From Prorocentrum cordatum (taxonomy: Eukaryota > Sar > Dinophyceae > Prorocentrales > Prorocentraceae), in assembly GCA_963575745.1 (NCBI GenBank), contig CAUYUJ010017869.1:1-64000 (forward strand): a DNA stretch of 64,000 nucleotides, given 5' to 3'. Shown piece after piece: positions 38,223 through 49,066 of the stretch; position 1 is the stretch's first letter; each line of letters begins with the position of its first letter. The position numbers were made by a program, and so were the translations under genes. Under the pieces are notes generated by a model, which had not been told where the DNA came from, made no database searches, and saw only the letters and a program-made list of their open reading frames with translations.

Positions 38223-39296
38223 TACTAGCACGTGGGGACACTCCGTTCTCACCAGTGCCAGGGTTTTCATAGGAGGCGGGCAATACCCCCACTTTGTGGG
38301 GGGGCCGGTTCAAGCTCTACCAAATTTCCAAACGACTCTTCGCCACCACCCACACCCAGCTTCCCGCCCTATGACGTTCGGACACTTCACTTCGTGGCCT
38401 GCGGACGACCTTGGCTACTACACTGGCGCATGGGTACAGTGACTTGTTGTGGTAACATTTTCTGTAAGCTAGCTTAGTATACGACTTTTCCCCCTGTTCC
38501 AACACTGGACACCTGTACTGGTTTTTCGTGGTAACATGTTCCTGACGCTAGAATAGGAAACAACGGTTCCTCGCGCGAGCTCATGTAACATAAATGTTGA
38601 AAAACCATTTGTTTTTAAGGATTCGGACAGCGCGCGCGGGTAGAAATTTGGAAAACCCGTGCACGTGTTTTTCGAGGACCTACGGTGCGATTCGTGCGAT
38701 TGTATGATACGAGGTGCTGAAATTCTTAAGAAACCAAATGGTGTTTGAAGATTTCGGCGTGCGCGCGCGAAGAAAAAACGAATGTGTCCCATATGGTATT
38801 ATTTGACAGGGATGATGGCCCTGGCATGCGCGCAACCGTTGTTGCAGAAGTTCGAAGCACGTGAAAAAGTTGCTCGCAAGAGCCCGTTTGACAGAAATGT
38901 TGAAAAAGTATTGGGTTTCCTAAGAAATCCGCAAGAGCGCGCGGGATGAATTTTTGAAACTTTTTTTTGAAAAACCATTGGGTTTTTCATGTTTTTATGT
39001 TAAAATCGCTACGAAAACTAAGGTTTTGGAAGGATTTCATCTTGCGCGCGCGAGTGTGCACTTCGTGTCATTTTTTGCAAAGGATTCTTGAAGTTTGGTT
39101 ATGTTAGAACAAGACATGTCATTTTATATTGTTTTTTGACAGGGAAAGCGGGCGTCAACAAAACAACCGGATCCGGACTCCCCCGTTTTGCCTGAGACTT
39201 CCTCACGAAAATGATGAAAATGTGGCTGCGGCCTAGGCGCGGCGAGGGGGGCGTGCACCAGGGGGCCCAACAATAATTATTCTTTAGAAGTAATAA
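38150..39296 (+). repeat. Macrosatellite unit 1: (CAA)n, module A, module B
   Basis: (CAA)n at 38,152-38,221. Module A runs from the GCCAGGGTTTTCAT word through hairpin TACCCCCACTTTGTGGGGG to GACGTTCGGACACTTCAC. Module B has GCGTGCGCGCGCGAAG, TATTTGACAGGGATGATGGC and CTTGCGCGCGCGA, then CCGGATCCGG and CGGCCTAGGCGCGGC. No coding potential. Confidence 0.8.
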
Positions 39297-39299
39297 TAT

Positions 39300-39301
39300 T
39301 C

Positions 39302-39355
<54 letters not shown>

Positions 39356-39485
39356 CATTATAAGACTGGTCGCTCCAACCTGCCAGCGCGTCATTCACTA
39401 TGCATATCCCAAACCCTGGACACCGCCCTCTTCGTCTTCGATCGCACCCCTTTTGGGGGGGTATATTTCTCCCCGGGCACGTGTA
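39300..39485 (+). repeat. (CAA)n plus conserved block and hairpin
   Basis: (CAA)n at 39,300-39,352, the block ending CAAACCCTGGACACCGCCC, and hairpin CACCCCTTTTGGGGGGG at 39,445. Confidence 0.75.
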
Positions 39486-39489
39486 ACTG

Positions 39490-40270
39490 GAGAAGCGCGG
39501 GAGGCGAACCCGCAATCAGAGGCAGCGAGCTCTGGCACTTGCCGGTGAAACCCCATTTCACTTGTCGCAAGCAGATATCAGCGGCAATCCGCACTGAGAC
39601 TCCATTTCATTAGCCGTAACGCTGGGTTCACTGCGCGCAGGAAAGCGAAATACGGCAGTGGACAGTGTTGTTGCCCAGCGGCCCCGTGGGGGGTGAAGTC
39701 GGAACCCGACGTCATCCATCACATTGCTGGGATTCGCGGTGCGGGAATGTGATCAGCTATATACAATAACGAAACGCCATCACTACAGCGCCAGGATCTG
39801 CTTGTGCGAAAAGAGTAAGCCTCAGCAGCAGGCACTGGCGATGCTGCTCATCGCGATGTGGAAGGCAACGCTCAAGGAGACGTAGGAGACGTGGGAGGTG
39901 AACTGGGGCCCGCCGTCGCCGGCCACGTTGGGGTGAGAGCTCTGGCAATGTTCGGGGGCGCATGGGAGACGATACCCAAGCCGAACGTCACCAGCTGCAG
40001 TGCTGGTACCGGCGCGTGCGCGGCAGGCCGGTTGTCCCAATGGGCTCTGCGTGAGGGGTGCCACCGATGTTCGAAATCGTTGCAAATCCCTTTGTGTTTT
40101 TGACCATGACGTCGCGATCTGCGTGAGGGGTGCCACCGATTTTTAAAATCCCAACGATGTCCCAAGCGAAACGGCCAGAAAAATCCCGGACGCGGCCGCG
40201 CGGGGCCGCGCGGCCGCGCGTACGCACCAATCGCCTCTGAGCTATATTCCTTCGGAGAGGCGCGTATGAA
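39490..40270. other. Unique segment with an isolated 73-bp repeat pair
   Basis: No convincing gene; a minus-strand frame near 39,830-40,020 reads APPNIARALTPTWPATAG and might be an exon scrap. At 40,045-40,165 there are 1.5 reverse-oriented copies of the 73-bp unit that forms the array at 57.9 kb. At 40,189-40,221 there is a CGCGGCCGCGCGGGGCCGCG palindrome cluster. Confidence 0.5.
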
Positions 40271-40279
40271 AACAATAAT

Positions 40280-40560
40280 TATTCTTCAGGAGTGAAGATT
40301 TGAAGGAAGCCCCAAGCGGGAGCGCCGTTATGAGAGTTCAACGTAGCTCAGTTGTGCGGGATGTCCCATGCGGGAGCGCCGTTCCTTGAAAACAAATTGT
40401 GCGGAAGTCTCAAGCGGGAGCGGGGGTCCTGAGTACATTGCGAGGAAGTCTCAAGCGGGAGCGCCGATCCTGAGTAAACTGTGAGGAAGTCTCAGGCGGG
40501 AGCGGGGTCGTGAGTAAATTGCGAGGAAGTCTCCAGCGGGAGCCGTTGTTGTTGTAATCT
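40280..40560 (+). repeat. Degenerate 41-bp repeat
   Basis: Five or six copies of a unit containing GAGGAAGTCTCAAGCGGGAG and TCCTGAGTAAATTG, period about 39-41 bp. The same unit is found at 37.8, 43.9, 55.8 and 57.4 kb and, reversed, at 21.9 kb. Confidence 0.85.
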
Positions 40561-40704
40561 GGGGGGCAACAACGCAGTTTGAGGATCAAGACTTTCCCTA
40601 ACAAAAAACAGGGTGCGAGCGTCGAGGGGCGCACTTTGACTGAGAAAAAACAGTGTGCACCGGCGGGGGTATCAACAATACTTATTCTTCAGAAGTGAAG
40701 GTTC

Positions 40705-41480
40705 AACAACAACAACAACAACAACAATTACTAGCACGTGGGGACACACCGTTCTCACCAGTGCCAGGGTTTTCATAGGAGGCGGGCAATACCCCCACTT
40801 TGTGGGGGGGCCGGTTCAAGCTCTACCAAATTTCCAAACGACTCTTCGCCACCACCCACACCCAGCTTCCCGCCCTATGACGTTCGGACACTTCACTTCG
40901 TGGCATGCGGACGACCGTGGCTACTATTCAGGGCCCCGCGGCCGACGACGACGGCGTGCGCGCGCGAAGAAAAAACGAATGTGTCCCGCATGGTATTATT
41001 TGACAGGGATGATGGCCCTGGCAGGTGCGCAACCGTTGTTGCAGAAGTTCGAAAAAGTTGCTCGCAAAAGCCCGTTTGACAGAAATGTTTAAAAAGTGTT
41101 GGGTTTCCTACGAATCCGCAAGAGCGCGCGGGATGAATTTTTGACATTTTTTTTTGAAAAACCATTGGTTTTTTTGATGTTTTTATGTTAAAATCGCTAC
41201 GAAAACTAAGGTTTTGGAAGGATTTCGTCTTGCGCGCGCGAATGTCCACTTTACCTTATTTTTTGCAAGGGATTCTTGAAGTTTGGTTATGTTAGAACAA
41301 GAAATGTCACTTTAGCTTATTTTTTGCAAGGGAAAACCGATCGTAACAACACAACCGGATCCGGACCAACCCGTTTTGCCTGAGACTTCCTCACGAAAAT
41401 GATGAAAATGAGGCTGCGGCCTAGGCGCGGCGGGGGGGTCGTGCACCAGGGGTCCCAACAATAATTATTCTTTAGAAGTA
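40705..41480 (+). repeat. Macrosatellite unit 2
   Basis: Short (CAA)n (40,705-40,728), module A with hairpin at 40,788, module B from 40,950, then CCGGATCCGG at 41,357 and the CGGCCTAGGCGCGGCG end word. Confidence 0.8.
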
Positions 41481-41487
41481 ATAATGT

Positions 41488-41489
41488 TC

Positions 41490-41534
<45 letters not shown>

Positions 41535-42610
41535 CACTTTACCCGAACGCTCAGTGTTCTCACCAGTGCCAGGGTTTTCATGCGACGCCAGCCAATACCC
41601 CCACTTTGTGGGGGGGCAGTGCAAGCTCTACCAAATATCCACACGACTCTTCGCCACCACCCACACCCAGCTTCCCGCCCTATGACGTTCGGACACTTCA
41701 CTTCGTGGCCTGCGGACGACCGTGGCTACTACACTGGCGTGGAGTACACACCCACAGAAGTTGTTAAGCCTACGTTCGTACACCCACAGAAGTTGTTAAG
41801 CCTTGTTAACCCACAGAAGTTGTGAAGCCTTCCACAGAACATCTGTTGCATATGATGCATATGGTACATGATACACATGATACACATGATACGTACTCAC
41901 AAGATAGTTGATCACATCTTAAGGGCAAATTCCTGAGGGATGTGGGAATACACAAGAGAGAGAGGATATGGTTGTCCCGATGGTTGTCTCGATGGTTGTC
42001 CCGATGGTTGTCCTGATGGTTGTGGTTGTCCCGATGCGCGGTGCTAAAATTCTTAAGAACCCAATGGTTTTTGGAGATTTCGGCGTGCGCGCGCGAAGAA
42101 AAAACGAATGTGTCCCGCATGGTATTATTTGACAGGGATGATGGCCCTGGCAGGTGCGCAACCGTTGTCGCAGAAGTTCGAAAAAGTTGCTCGCAAAAGC
42201 CCGTTTGACAGAAATGTTTAAAAAGTGTTGGGTTTCCTACGAATCCGCAAGAGCGCGCGGGATGAGATTTTGACATTTTTTTGTTGAAAAACCATTGGTT
42301 TTTTGATGTTTTTATGTTAAAATCGCTCCGAACACTAAGCTTTTGGAAGGATTTCGTCTTGCGCGCGCGAATGTCCACTTTACCTTATTTTTTGCAAGGG
42401 ATTCTTGAAATTTGATTATATTAGAACAAGAAATGTCATTTTATAGTGTTTTTTGCAAGGGAAAACGGATTACAACAAAACAACCGGATCTGGATCACAT
42501 CGTTTTACCTGAGGCTTCCTCACGAAAATGATGAAAACGTGGCTGCGGCCTAGGCGCGGCGGGGGGGGCGTGCACCAGGGGGCCCAACAATAATTACTCT
42601 TTAGAAGTAA
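41488..42610 (+). repeat. Macrosatellite unit 3
   Basis: (CAA)n (41,490-41,532), module A with hairpin at 41,596, a local insert with CCACAGAAGTTGTTAAGCCT triplicated (41,751-41,830) and a GATGGTTGTCCC repeat (41,968-42,035), then module B to 42,610. Confidence 0.8.
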
Positions 42611-42616
42611 TAATAT

Positions 42617-44120
42617 TCAACAACAACAACAACAATTACGACGACGACGACGACAACAACAACCATACATTTAAAACTGCTCGCTCTTATCTGCTCGAGT
42701 TTCCGTTAACGCGTATTTCCCAAACCCTCGATACCCGCCCTCTTCGTCTTCGACCGTACCCCCTTGGGGGGTATAAAATTCTTCCCTGCAGGCCAAGCCC
42801 CAGCAAGCAGCGGGGCGGCCGCCGACCGTCCGCCTGGCCAGCGGCAGCGCTGATCAGCGGCAACTCGACCCCAGGAGTGACGGACAGGGGACCGACCACG
42901 ACGACGATGACGACGACGACGAGCGAAAGCGAGAGCGAGAGAAAACGACAGCAGGGCCACGAAGGGCACGAAGTAGGCCACGAAGGGCGACAGCGGGGAC
43001 ACGAAGAGAGTGCGTATGGGGCCACGAAGAGCGCGAACGAGCGGGGGCCACGAAAGGCTGTTAATGCGGGGCCACAGAAGGCAAAGACGGGCCACTGACG
43101 GTAGCAACTGGGCCACATAGGACAGCGAGGGGACCACCAAGGGCGACAGCGGGGCCACGAAGGGCATGTACATGGGGCCACGACGGGCTCGAACGAGCGG
43201 GGGCCAAGAAGGGCATACGTATATGAGGCCGCGGAGGGCAGCAAGGGGGCCACGAAGAGCTGCAACGGGGCCACGAAGGGCAGCGAGGGGGCCACGAAGG
43301 GCTGCAACGGGGCCACGAAAGGCATTCATATGGGGCCACGACGGGCGCGAACCAGCGGGGGCCACGGAGGGCATACATATATGGGACCACAAAGGACAGC
43401 GAGGGGGCCACGAAGGGCTGCAACGGGGCCACGAAGGGCAGCGAGGGGGCTACGAAGGGCTGCAACGGGGTCACGAAGGGCAGCGAGGGGCAACCAAGGG
43501 CCACAACGGGGCCACGAAGGGCATACCTTTATGGGGCCACGAAGGGCTGCAACGGGGCCACGAAGGGCAGCGAGGGGGCCACGAAGGGCTGCAACGGGGC
43601 CACGAAGGGCAGCAAGGGGGCCACGAAGAACTGCAACGGGGCCACGAAGGGCAGCGAGGGGGCCACGAAGGGCTGCAACGGGGCCACGAAGGGCAGCGAG
43701 GGGGCTACGAAGGGCTGCAACGGGGCCACGAAGGGCAGCCAGGGGGCCACGGAGGGCTGCAACGGGGCCACGAAGGGCAGCGAGGGGGCCACGAAGGGCT
43801 GCAACGGTTCCACGAAGGGCAGCGAAGGGGCCACGAAGGGCTGTAACGAGGCCACGAAGGGCAGCGAGGTCCGGGCGCTTGACTAAACTGCTTGAAATTC
43901 CAACACAAAGGCGCTGATCTTGAGTTAATTGCAAGCAAGTCTCCAGGGAGAGCGAACCTCCAGAGCGCCAAAAACTAGATTCCTCAATAAATGGTAAAGA
44001 AATCCCCAGCGAGAGCGTGATTCCTGAATAAAATGCGAGGAAGTCTCAGGCGGGAGCGGGGGTCCTGGCTAAATTGTGAGGAAGTCTCAGGCGGGAGCCG
44101 TTGTTGTTGTAACCCGTGGG
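42617..44120 (+). repeat. Composite CAA repeat unit, forward, longest 42-bp array
   Basis: (CAA)n then (CGA)n (42,619-42,665), conserved block, hairpin TACCCCCTTGGGGGGTA (42,765), CCTGCAGG block, the 2x21-bp array (42,955-43,870), then 41-bp repeats (43,875-44,100). Confidence 0.85.
42955..43870 (+). repeat. Tandem 42-bp (2 x 21) GGCCACGAAGGGC array
   Basis: About 20 dimers; the 43,530-43,870 part is the most regular in the window. Two short inserts (CATACGTATATG, CATACATATATG) recur here and in the other arrays. Long frames on both strands are translations of the array. Confidence 0.95.
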
Positions 44121-44129
44121 CCAACAACA

Positions 44130-44430
44130 CATTTTGAGGAGGAAGATCTTCTCTGACAATAAACCGGGTACGATCGCCGGGCACGGCACTTCAATTGAAA
44201 AATACCATGTGCACCAGAAGGGGATCAACAATAATTTTCTTCAAAACTGAAAATTCGACCATTACAACGACAACGACAACGACAACAACAACAATCATTC
44301 TAAGACTCTTCGCTCTTACTGGCACGTGTGTTTCGCATTCCGTATACCCCAACCCTCGATACCCGCCCACTTCGTCTTCGATTGCACCCCTTTTCGGGGG
44401 GAATCTCTTCCTTGTCGGCCACTGACTGAA
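44130..44430 (+). repeat. Leader, CAA/CGA tract, conserved block and hairpin
   Basis: Leader with GGTACGATCGCCGGGCACGG and TGTGCACCAG, a (ACAACG)n tract (44,262-44,292), block CAACCCTCGATACCCGCCCA, hairpin CACCCCTTTTCGGGGGG at 44,386. Confidence 0.75.
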
Positions 44431-44935
44431 ATGCGAAGAAATCTCGAGCGAGAGAGCCGTTCCTGAGTTTGGGGGCTTCTCTGGCCAGGGGCTCTCGAAA
44501 TATCTATGAGGAAATATCGAACGGGAGCCATTGTCGCCGTGTCTGGGCCTCCACCAACTTGCCTGAATTACGGGAAGTCTCAAGCGGAGGCGCCGTTCTT
44601 GAGTTCGGGGGCCTTCTTGGCCAGGGGCTCTCGGAGTAAACCGTGAGGAAGTATCGAGCAGGAGCCCTTGTCGTCGTGGGTGAGCCTCCGCCAACTTAAT
44701 TGCATTGCGAGGGAATCTCGAGCGACAGCGCCGTTCCTGAGTTCGGGGGCCTCTCTGGCTTGGGTGTCTCGGGGTAATTTGTGAGGAAGTATCGAGCGGG
44801 AGCCGTTGTTGTGGCAGCTGGGCCTCCAAGGGCCCACATTTAGGCTCACGCCAACTCTCGAGCGGGAGCCTCGTTTTTAGAGAAAATGTAGCCGGCGTCG
44901 AGGCGAGAGCGCGCGGAACCGCTTCCACAGATCAA
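44430..44935 (+). repeat. 137-bp satellite, 3.5 copies
   Basis: Unit words: AAGTCTCGAGCG, GCCGTTCCTGAGTTCGGGGG, TGGCCAGGGGCTCTCGG, GGGCCTCCACCAACTTG. Copies begin near 44,440, 44,575 and 44,710. The end block is GGGCCTCCAAGGGCCCACAT, then GTCGAGGCGAGAGCGCGCGG. Confidence 0.8.
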
Positions 44936-45110
44936 CAACTACTCACTGCGTGGAGCTCCCCATATGTGCATCTATTCGCATGGACCTGTCCGCCGTGAGT
45001 GCCTAGGCGCAAGAGTTTTCGAATATAAGCAGGCTTGAGTTGTGACGGTCTGGTCATGAATCTAACTGCGAATGAATTGGAGTGTGAATGAGTCTCAGTA
45101 GTACGAGCGC
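44936..45110. other. Nothing recognised
   Basis: Unique short segment without a protein-like frame. Confidence 0.3.
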
Positions 45111-45114
45111 ATCT

Positions 45115-45300
45115 CTGCGTATGAGCCTGGGGCCTCCTCGAGACTCCTGAAACCTCCCGGGGCTTCCTGGAGCCTCAAGGGGCCTCAAGGGGCATCCTGG
45201 GGCATCTTGGGGCTTCGAGAAGCCTCCTGAGGCCTCCTGGAGCCTAGCGTGGCCTCCTGGCGCCTCTTGGAGCCTCCTGGGACCTCCTAAGGAGGAACCG
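45115..45300. repeat. GGCCTCCTGG degenerate repeat, first patch
   Basis: CCTCCTGGGGC or CCTCCTGGAGC words at about 10-12 bp spacing; a second patch is at 45,575-45,790. Confidence 0.8.
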
Positions 45301-45570
45301 TGCCCCAGGAGAGGCCCAATCTACAGGAACAAACGTACATAAAACCTTGCGGATCGGAGCCGCAGGAGAAGGGCAAAATATAGGAGAACACGTAAAACAT
45401 ACAGGATTCGTGCCTCAGGGGAGGCCCAATATGTAGGAACATACGTAACACATGTCGGATTGTACACACAGGAGACGGACAATATATAGAAACATACGTA
45501 TAACATCAAAGATTCGTGCTCCAGGTGAGGCCCAATCTATATGAGCATACGTAAAACACATGGGATTGGA
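45298..45570. repeat. About 55-60 bp tandem repeat, five copies
   Basis: Each unit has a CAGGAGAGGCCCAAT-like word followed by AGGAACATACGTAAAACAT and GGATTCGTGCC. Copies alternate between GAGGCCCAAT and GAAGGGCAAA forms. Confidence 0.75.
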
Positions 45571-45574
45571 GCCA

Positions 45575-45790
45575 CTCCTGTTGCCTTCTGAGGCCTCCTG
45601 TTCCTGGGGCCTCTCGGGGCCTCCTGTTGCCTTCTGGGGCCTCCTGAGGCCTCCTGGAGCTTCCTGGGGCCTCCTGGAGCCTCTTGGGACATCCTGTGGC
45701 CTCTTGAGCCTTCCAGTGGCCTCGTGATGCCTTCTGGGACCTCATGTGGCCTCCTGGGGCCTCCTGAAGCCTACTGGCGCCTCCTGTGAC
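45575..45790. repeat. GGCCTCCTGG degenerate repeat, second patch
   Basis: Same words as 45,115-45,300, running into GACATCCTGGGG. Confidence 0.8.
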
Positions 45791-45799
45791 ATCCTGGGG

Positions 45800-46065
45800 A
45801 AAATATGTGCCCACGAGTCTGGCCACCAAAACAAGCAAACCGATCGAGACATCCTCAACATCTGGCTCCCCTGGGGGGCCAAAATGAGCGCAGCGCTCGA
45901 GACATTCTCCAAATCTGCTCCGAAAACGAAGGATATTCGCGACCAAAACAAGCAAACCGCCGGAGACATCCCCGCAATCTGGGCGCGAATGGAGGCCGTG
46001 AGGTACCCCTGGCGGTCCCCCCTTAGGAGTACTAAAACCAGCAAACCGCTCGAGACATCCTCTCT
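45800..46065. repeat. AACAAGCAAACCG...GAGACATCC repeat, three copies
   Basis: AAAACAAGCAAACCGATCGAG, its variant at about 45,943 and a third at 46,035, each followed by ACATCC and TCTGG. Frames on both strands stay open by chance. Confidence 0.6.
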
Positions 46066-46066
46066 C

Positions 46067-46164
46067 ATCATCTGCTCATCGTCATCATCATCACCATCAT
46101 CATCATCATCGTCATCATCGTCATCATCATCATCATCATCACCATCATCATCATCACCACCACC

Positions 46165-46198
<34 letters not shown>

Positions 46199-46290
46199 CC
46201 ATCATCATCCATCATTCACCATCACCATCCTACTCGCATCATACTCTCACCATACCATGGTCATCATCATGACACTCGTCATCATCGTCC
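46067..46290. repeat. (ATC)n microsatellite with ACC block
   Basis: CATCAT/CGTCAT units with an internal (ACC)n run at 46,156-46,180. Confidence 0.95.
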
Positions 46291-46384
46291 AGTGCAGAGA
46301 GGGAGGAGGGAGGGGAGGGATGATGATGAGGGGCCCGGCGCGGTCAGAGAATAACAAGAACCCCATCCTTTGGATATGAAAAGT

Positions 46385-47235
46385 AAGTATTCTCTCGATT
46401 GTACCCCCTTTCAGGGGACAATCTCTTCCTTGTCGGCCAATGACTGACATGCGAAGAAGTCTCGAGCGGGAGCGCCGTTCCTGAGTTCGGAGGCCTCTCT
46501 GGCCAGGGGCTCTCGGAATACCTATGGAGACATATCGAACGGGAGCCCTTGTCGCCGTGTCCGGGCCTCCACCAACTTGCCTGAATTACAGGAAAATCTC
46601 GAGCAAGAGTGCCATTCCTGAGTGAGGGGGCCTCTCTGGCCAGGGTCTCTCGGAGTACAGATTGAAAAATATCGAACGGAAGCCCTTGTTGCCGTGCCTG
46701 GGCCTCCACCAACTGGCCTGAAAGACGAGACAATCTCAAGCGAAAGCGCCACTTTTGGGTTCGGGGGCCTCTAGCAAGGGCCTCCGCGAACACACTTTGA
46801 AGAAATATCGAACGGGAGCCATTGTCGCCATGTCCAGGCCTCCACCAACTTGCCTGAATTACGGGAAAGTCTCGAACGAGAGTGCCGTTCATGAGTTCGC
46901 GGGCCTTCTTGGCGAGGGGCTCTCGGAGTAAATCGTAGGGAAGTGCCGAGCAGGAGCCGTTGTCGTCGTGGCTGGGCCTCCGCCAACTTGACTGAATTGC
47001 GAGGAAGTCTCGAGTGACAGCGCCGTTCCTGAGTTCGGGTGCCTCTCTGGCCTGGGTGTCTCGGGGTAATTTGTGAAGAAGTATCGAGCGGGAGCCGTTG
47101 TTGTCGCAGCTGGGCCTCCAAGGGCCCACATTTACGCTCAAGCCAACTCTCGAGCGGGAGCCTCGCTTCTACAGAAAATGCAGCCGGCGTCGAGGCGAGA
47201 GCGCGCGGAACCGCATCCACAGATCAACAATAACT
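46385..47235 (+). repeat. 137-bp satellite, five copies, preceded by the hairpin block
   Basis: Hairpin TACCCCCTTTCAGGGG (46,403), then units starting near 46,461, 46,599, 46,733, 46,869 and 47,008 (spacing 134-139 bp). Same unit as at 44,430. Ends with the GTCGAGGCGAGAGCGCGCGG block. Confidence 0.85.
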
Positions 47236-47249
47236 ATAATTTAGACATG

Positions 47250-47255
47250 AATTAT

Positions 47256-47286
<31 letters not shown>

Positions 47287-48255
47287 CATTTTACCCGAAC
47301 GCTCAGTGTTCTCCCCAGTGCCAGGGTTTTCATGCGACGCCAGCCAATACCCCCACTTCGTGGGGGGGCAATGCAAGCTCTACCAAACATCCACACGACT
47401 CTCGGGAACCACCCACACCCAGCTTCCCGCCCTATGACGTCAGGACACTTCACTTCGTGGCGCGCGGACGATCGTGGATACTACACTGGCGTGGAGTACA
47501 CACCCGCAGAGGTTAATCACTTGTTTGGGCCCCGCATATGCCCCGCATCGTGCATTTGTTGCGCATGATATGAGAGCAAGACAGAGAGAGAGAGAGAGCA
47601 AGACAGAGAGACAGAGAGAGAGAGAGAGAGAGCAAGACAGAGAGCCAGAGGAGAGCTACGGTGCGATTCGTGTGATTTTATGATGCGCGGTGCTAACATT
47701 CTTAAAAACCCAATGGTTTTTGTAGATTTCGGCGTGCGCGCGCGAAGAAAAAACGAATGTGTCCCGCATGGTATTATTTGACAGGGATGATGGCCCTGGC
47801 AGGTGCGCAACCGTTGTCGCAGAAGTTCGAAAAAGTTGCTCGCAAAAGCCCGTTTGACAAAATTGTTTAAAAAGTGTTGGTTTTCCTACGAATCCGCAAG
47901 AGCGCGCGGAAGGACATTTTGACAATTTTTTATTAAAAAAACCATTGGGTTTTTGATGTTTTTATGTTAAAATGGTTACGAAACCTAAGGTTTTGGAAGG
48001 ATTTCGTCTTGCGCGCACGAATGTCCACTTTACCTTATTTTTTGCAAGGGATTCTTGCAATTTGATCAAGTAAGAACAAGAATTTTCATTTTATAGTGTT
48101 TTTTGCAAGGGAAAACGGATTACAACAAAACAACCGGATCCGGTACTAATCCACTTTTCTGAAGCTTTCGCGAAAAAATGATGAAAATGTAGCTGCGGCC
48201 TAGGTTTTGGAGGGGGGTCGCGCACCAGGGGTCCCAACAATAATTATTCTTTAGA
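47250..48255 (+). repeat. Macrosatellite unit 4
   Basis: (CAA)n (47,252-47,285), module A with hairpin at 47,347, an AGAGAGAGAGCAAGACAG microsatellite (47,575-47,650), then module B to the CCGGATCCGG word and a CGGCCTAGGTTTTGG variant end. Confidence 0.8.
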
Positions 48256-48265
48256 AGTAATAATG

Positions 48266-48560
48266 TTCAACAATCATTTTACCCGAACGCTCAGTGTTCT
48301 CCCCAGTGCCAGGGTTTTCTTGCGACACCAGCCAATACCCCCACTTCGTGGGGGGGCCGTTCAAGCTCTACCAAATATCCAAACGACTCTTCGAGACCAC
48401 CCACACCCAGCTTCCCGCCCTATGACGTTGGGACACTTCACTTCGTGGCGTGCGGACGACCCTGGCTACTACACTGGCGTGGGGTACACACCCACAGAGG
48501 TTGATCACATCTGTTACATATGATGTGGTACACGGTACACGTGAGATGGTACGCAGTGCC
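48266..48560 (+). repeat. Macrosatellite unit 5, module A only
   Basis: The CAA tract is reduced to CAACAATC. Module A with hairpin at 48,338 and the word GGCGTGGGGTACACACCCAC. Module B does not follow; the ORF at 49,067-50,044 takes its place. Confidence 0.75.
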
Positions 48561-49066
48561 AAGATAGTTGGTCACATTTTTGGGGCAAATTCGTGGGGAT
48601 GCGATTACAGAAGTACATGTGTTACACTGATGTTATACAGTCCCAAGGATGACGCATGCATTGCTCATAGACTCATGGCGCTATGATCCTAACTCTCAGT
48701 GCCCAACGCGCGCGTGCACAGCCAGACGGAGGGAGAGAAACACATGTATACAAGGTTCGTGACATACGCACGGTCCACCATGTTGTAAACGATCGCATGC
48801 ACGGTAAGTTCTGAAATTATACGTATGTACAAGCAGACATGCGAGGGAGAAAGGGAGATGGCCATCGACAGTTCCAATACGGCTCCAAGGCGGAAGAGGG
48901 GGAGGAGGAGCAGGACAAGGAGGAAAGGAGAGAAGCGAGAAAGGAAGAACGCAGACGGCGCGGCTCTGGACACAAAGGGGTGCCATACTTTCTCCTGCTT
49001 TCGCAAACAGGTCCAGTCACACGTAGGGGTATACTCAACCGAATGGTCTTCGCATCCAGAAGCATA
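48561..49066. other. Nothing recognised downstream of the embedded ORF
   Basis: Short unique segment with a GGA/GGAAG tract (48,880-48,960). No gene seen. Confidence 0.3.

Noticed and set aside
38285-38330. tRNA-like or SINE-type Pol III promoter in module A (GGTTCAAGCTC resembles a B box; GGTAGAGC on the other strand resembles a D arm)
   Set aside because: The word is not kept in the other copies (GTGCAAGCTC, GTTCAAGCTC), and no matching A box or tRNA fold was found at the right distance.
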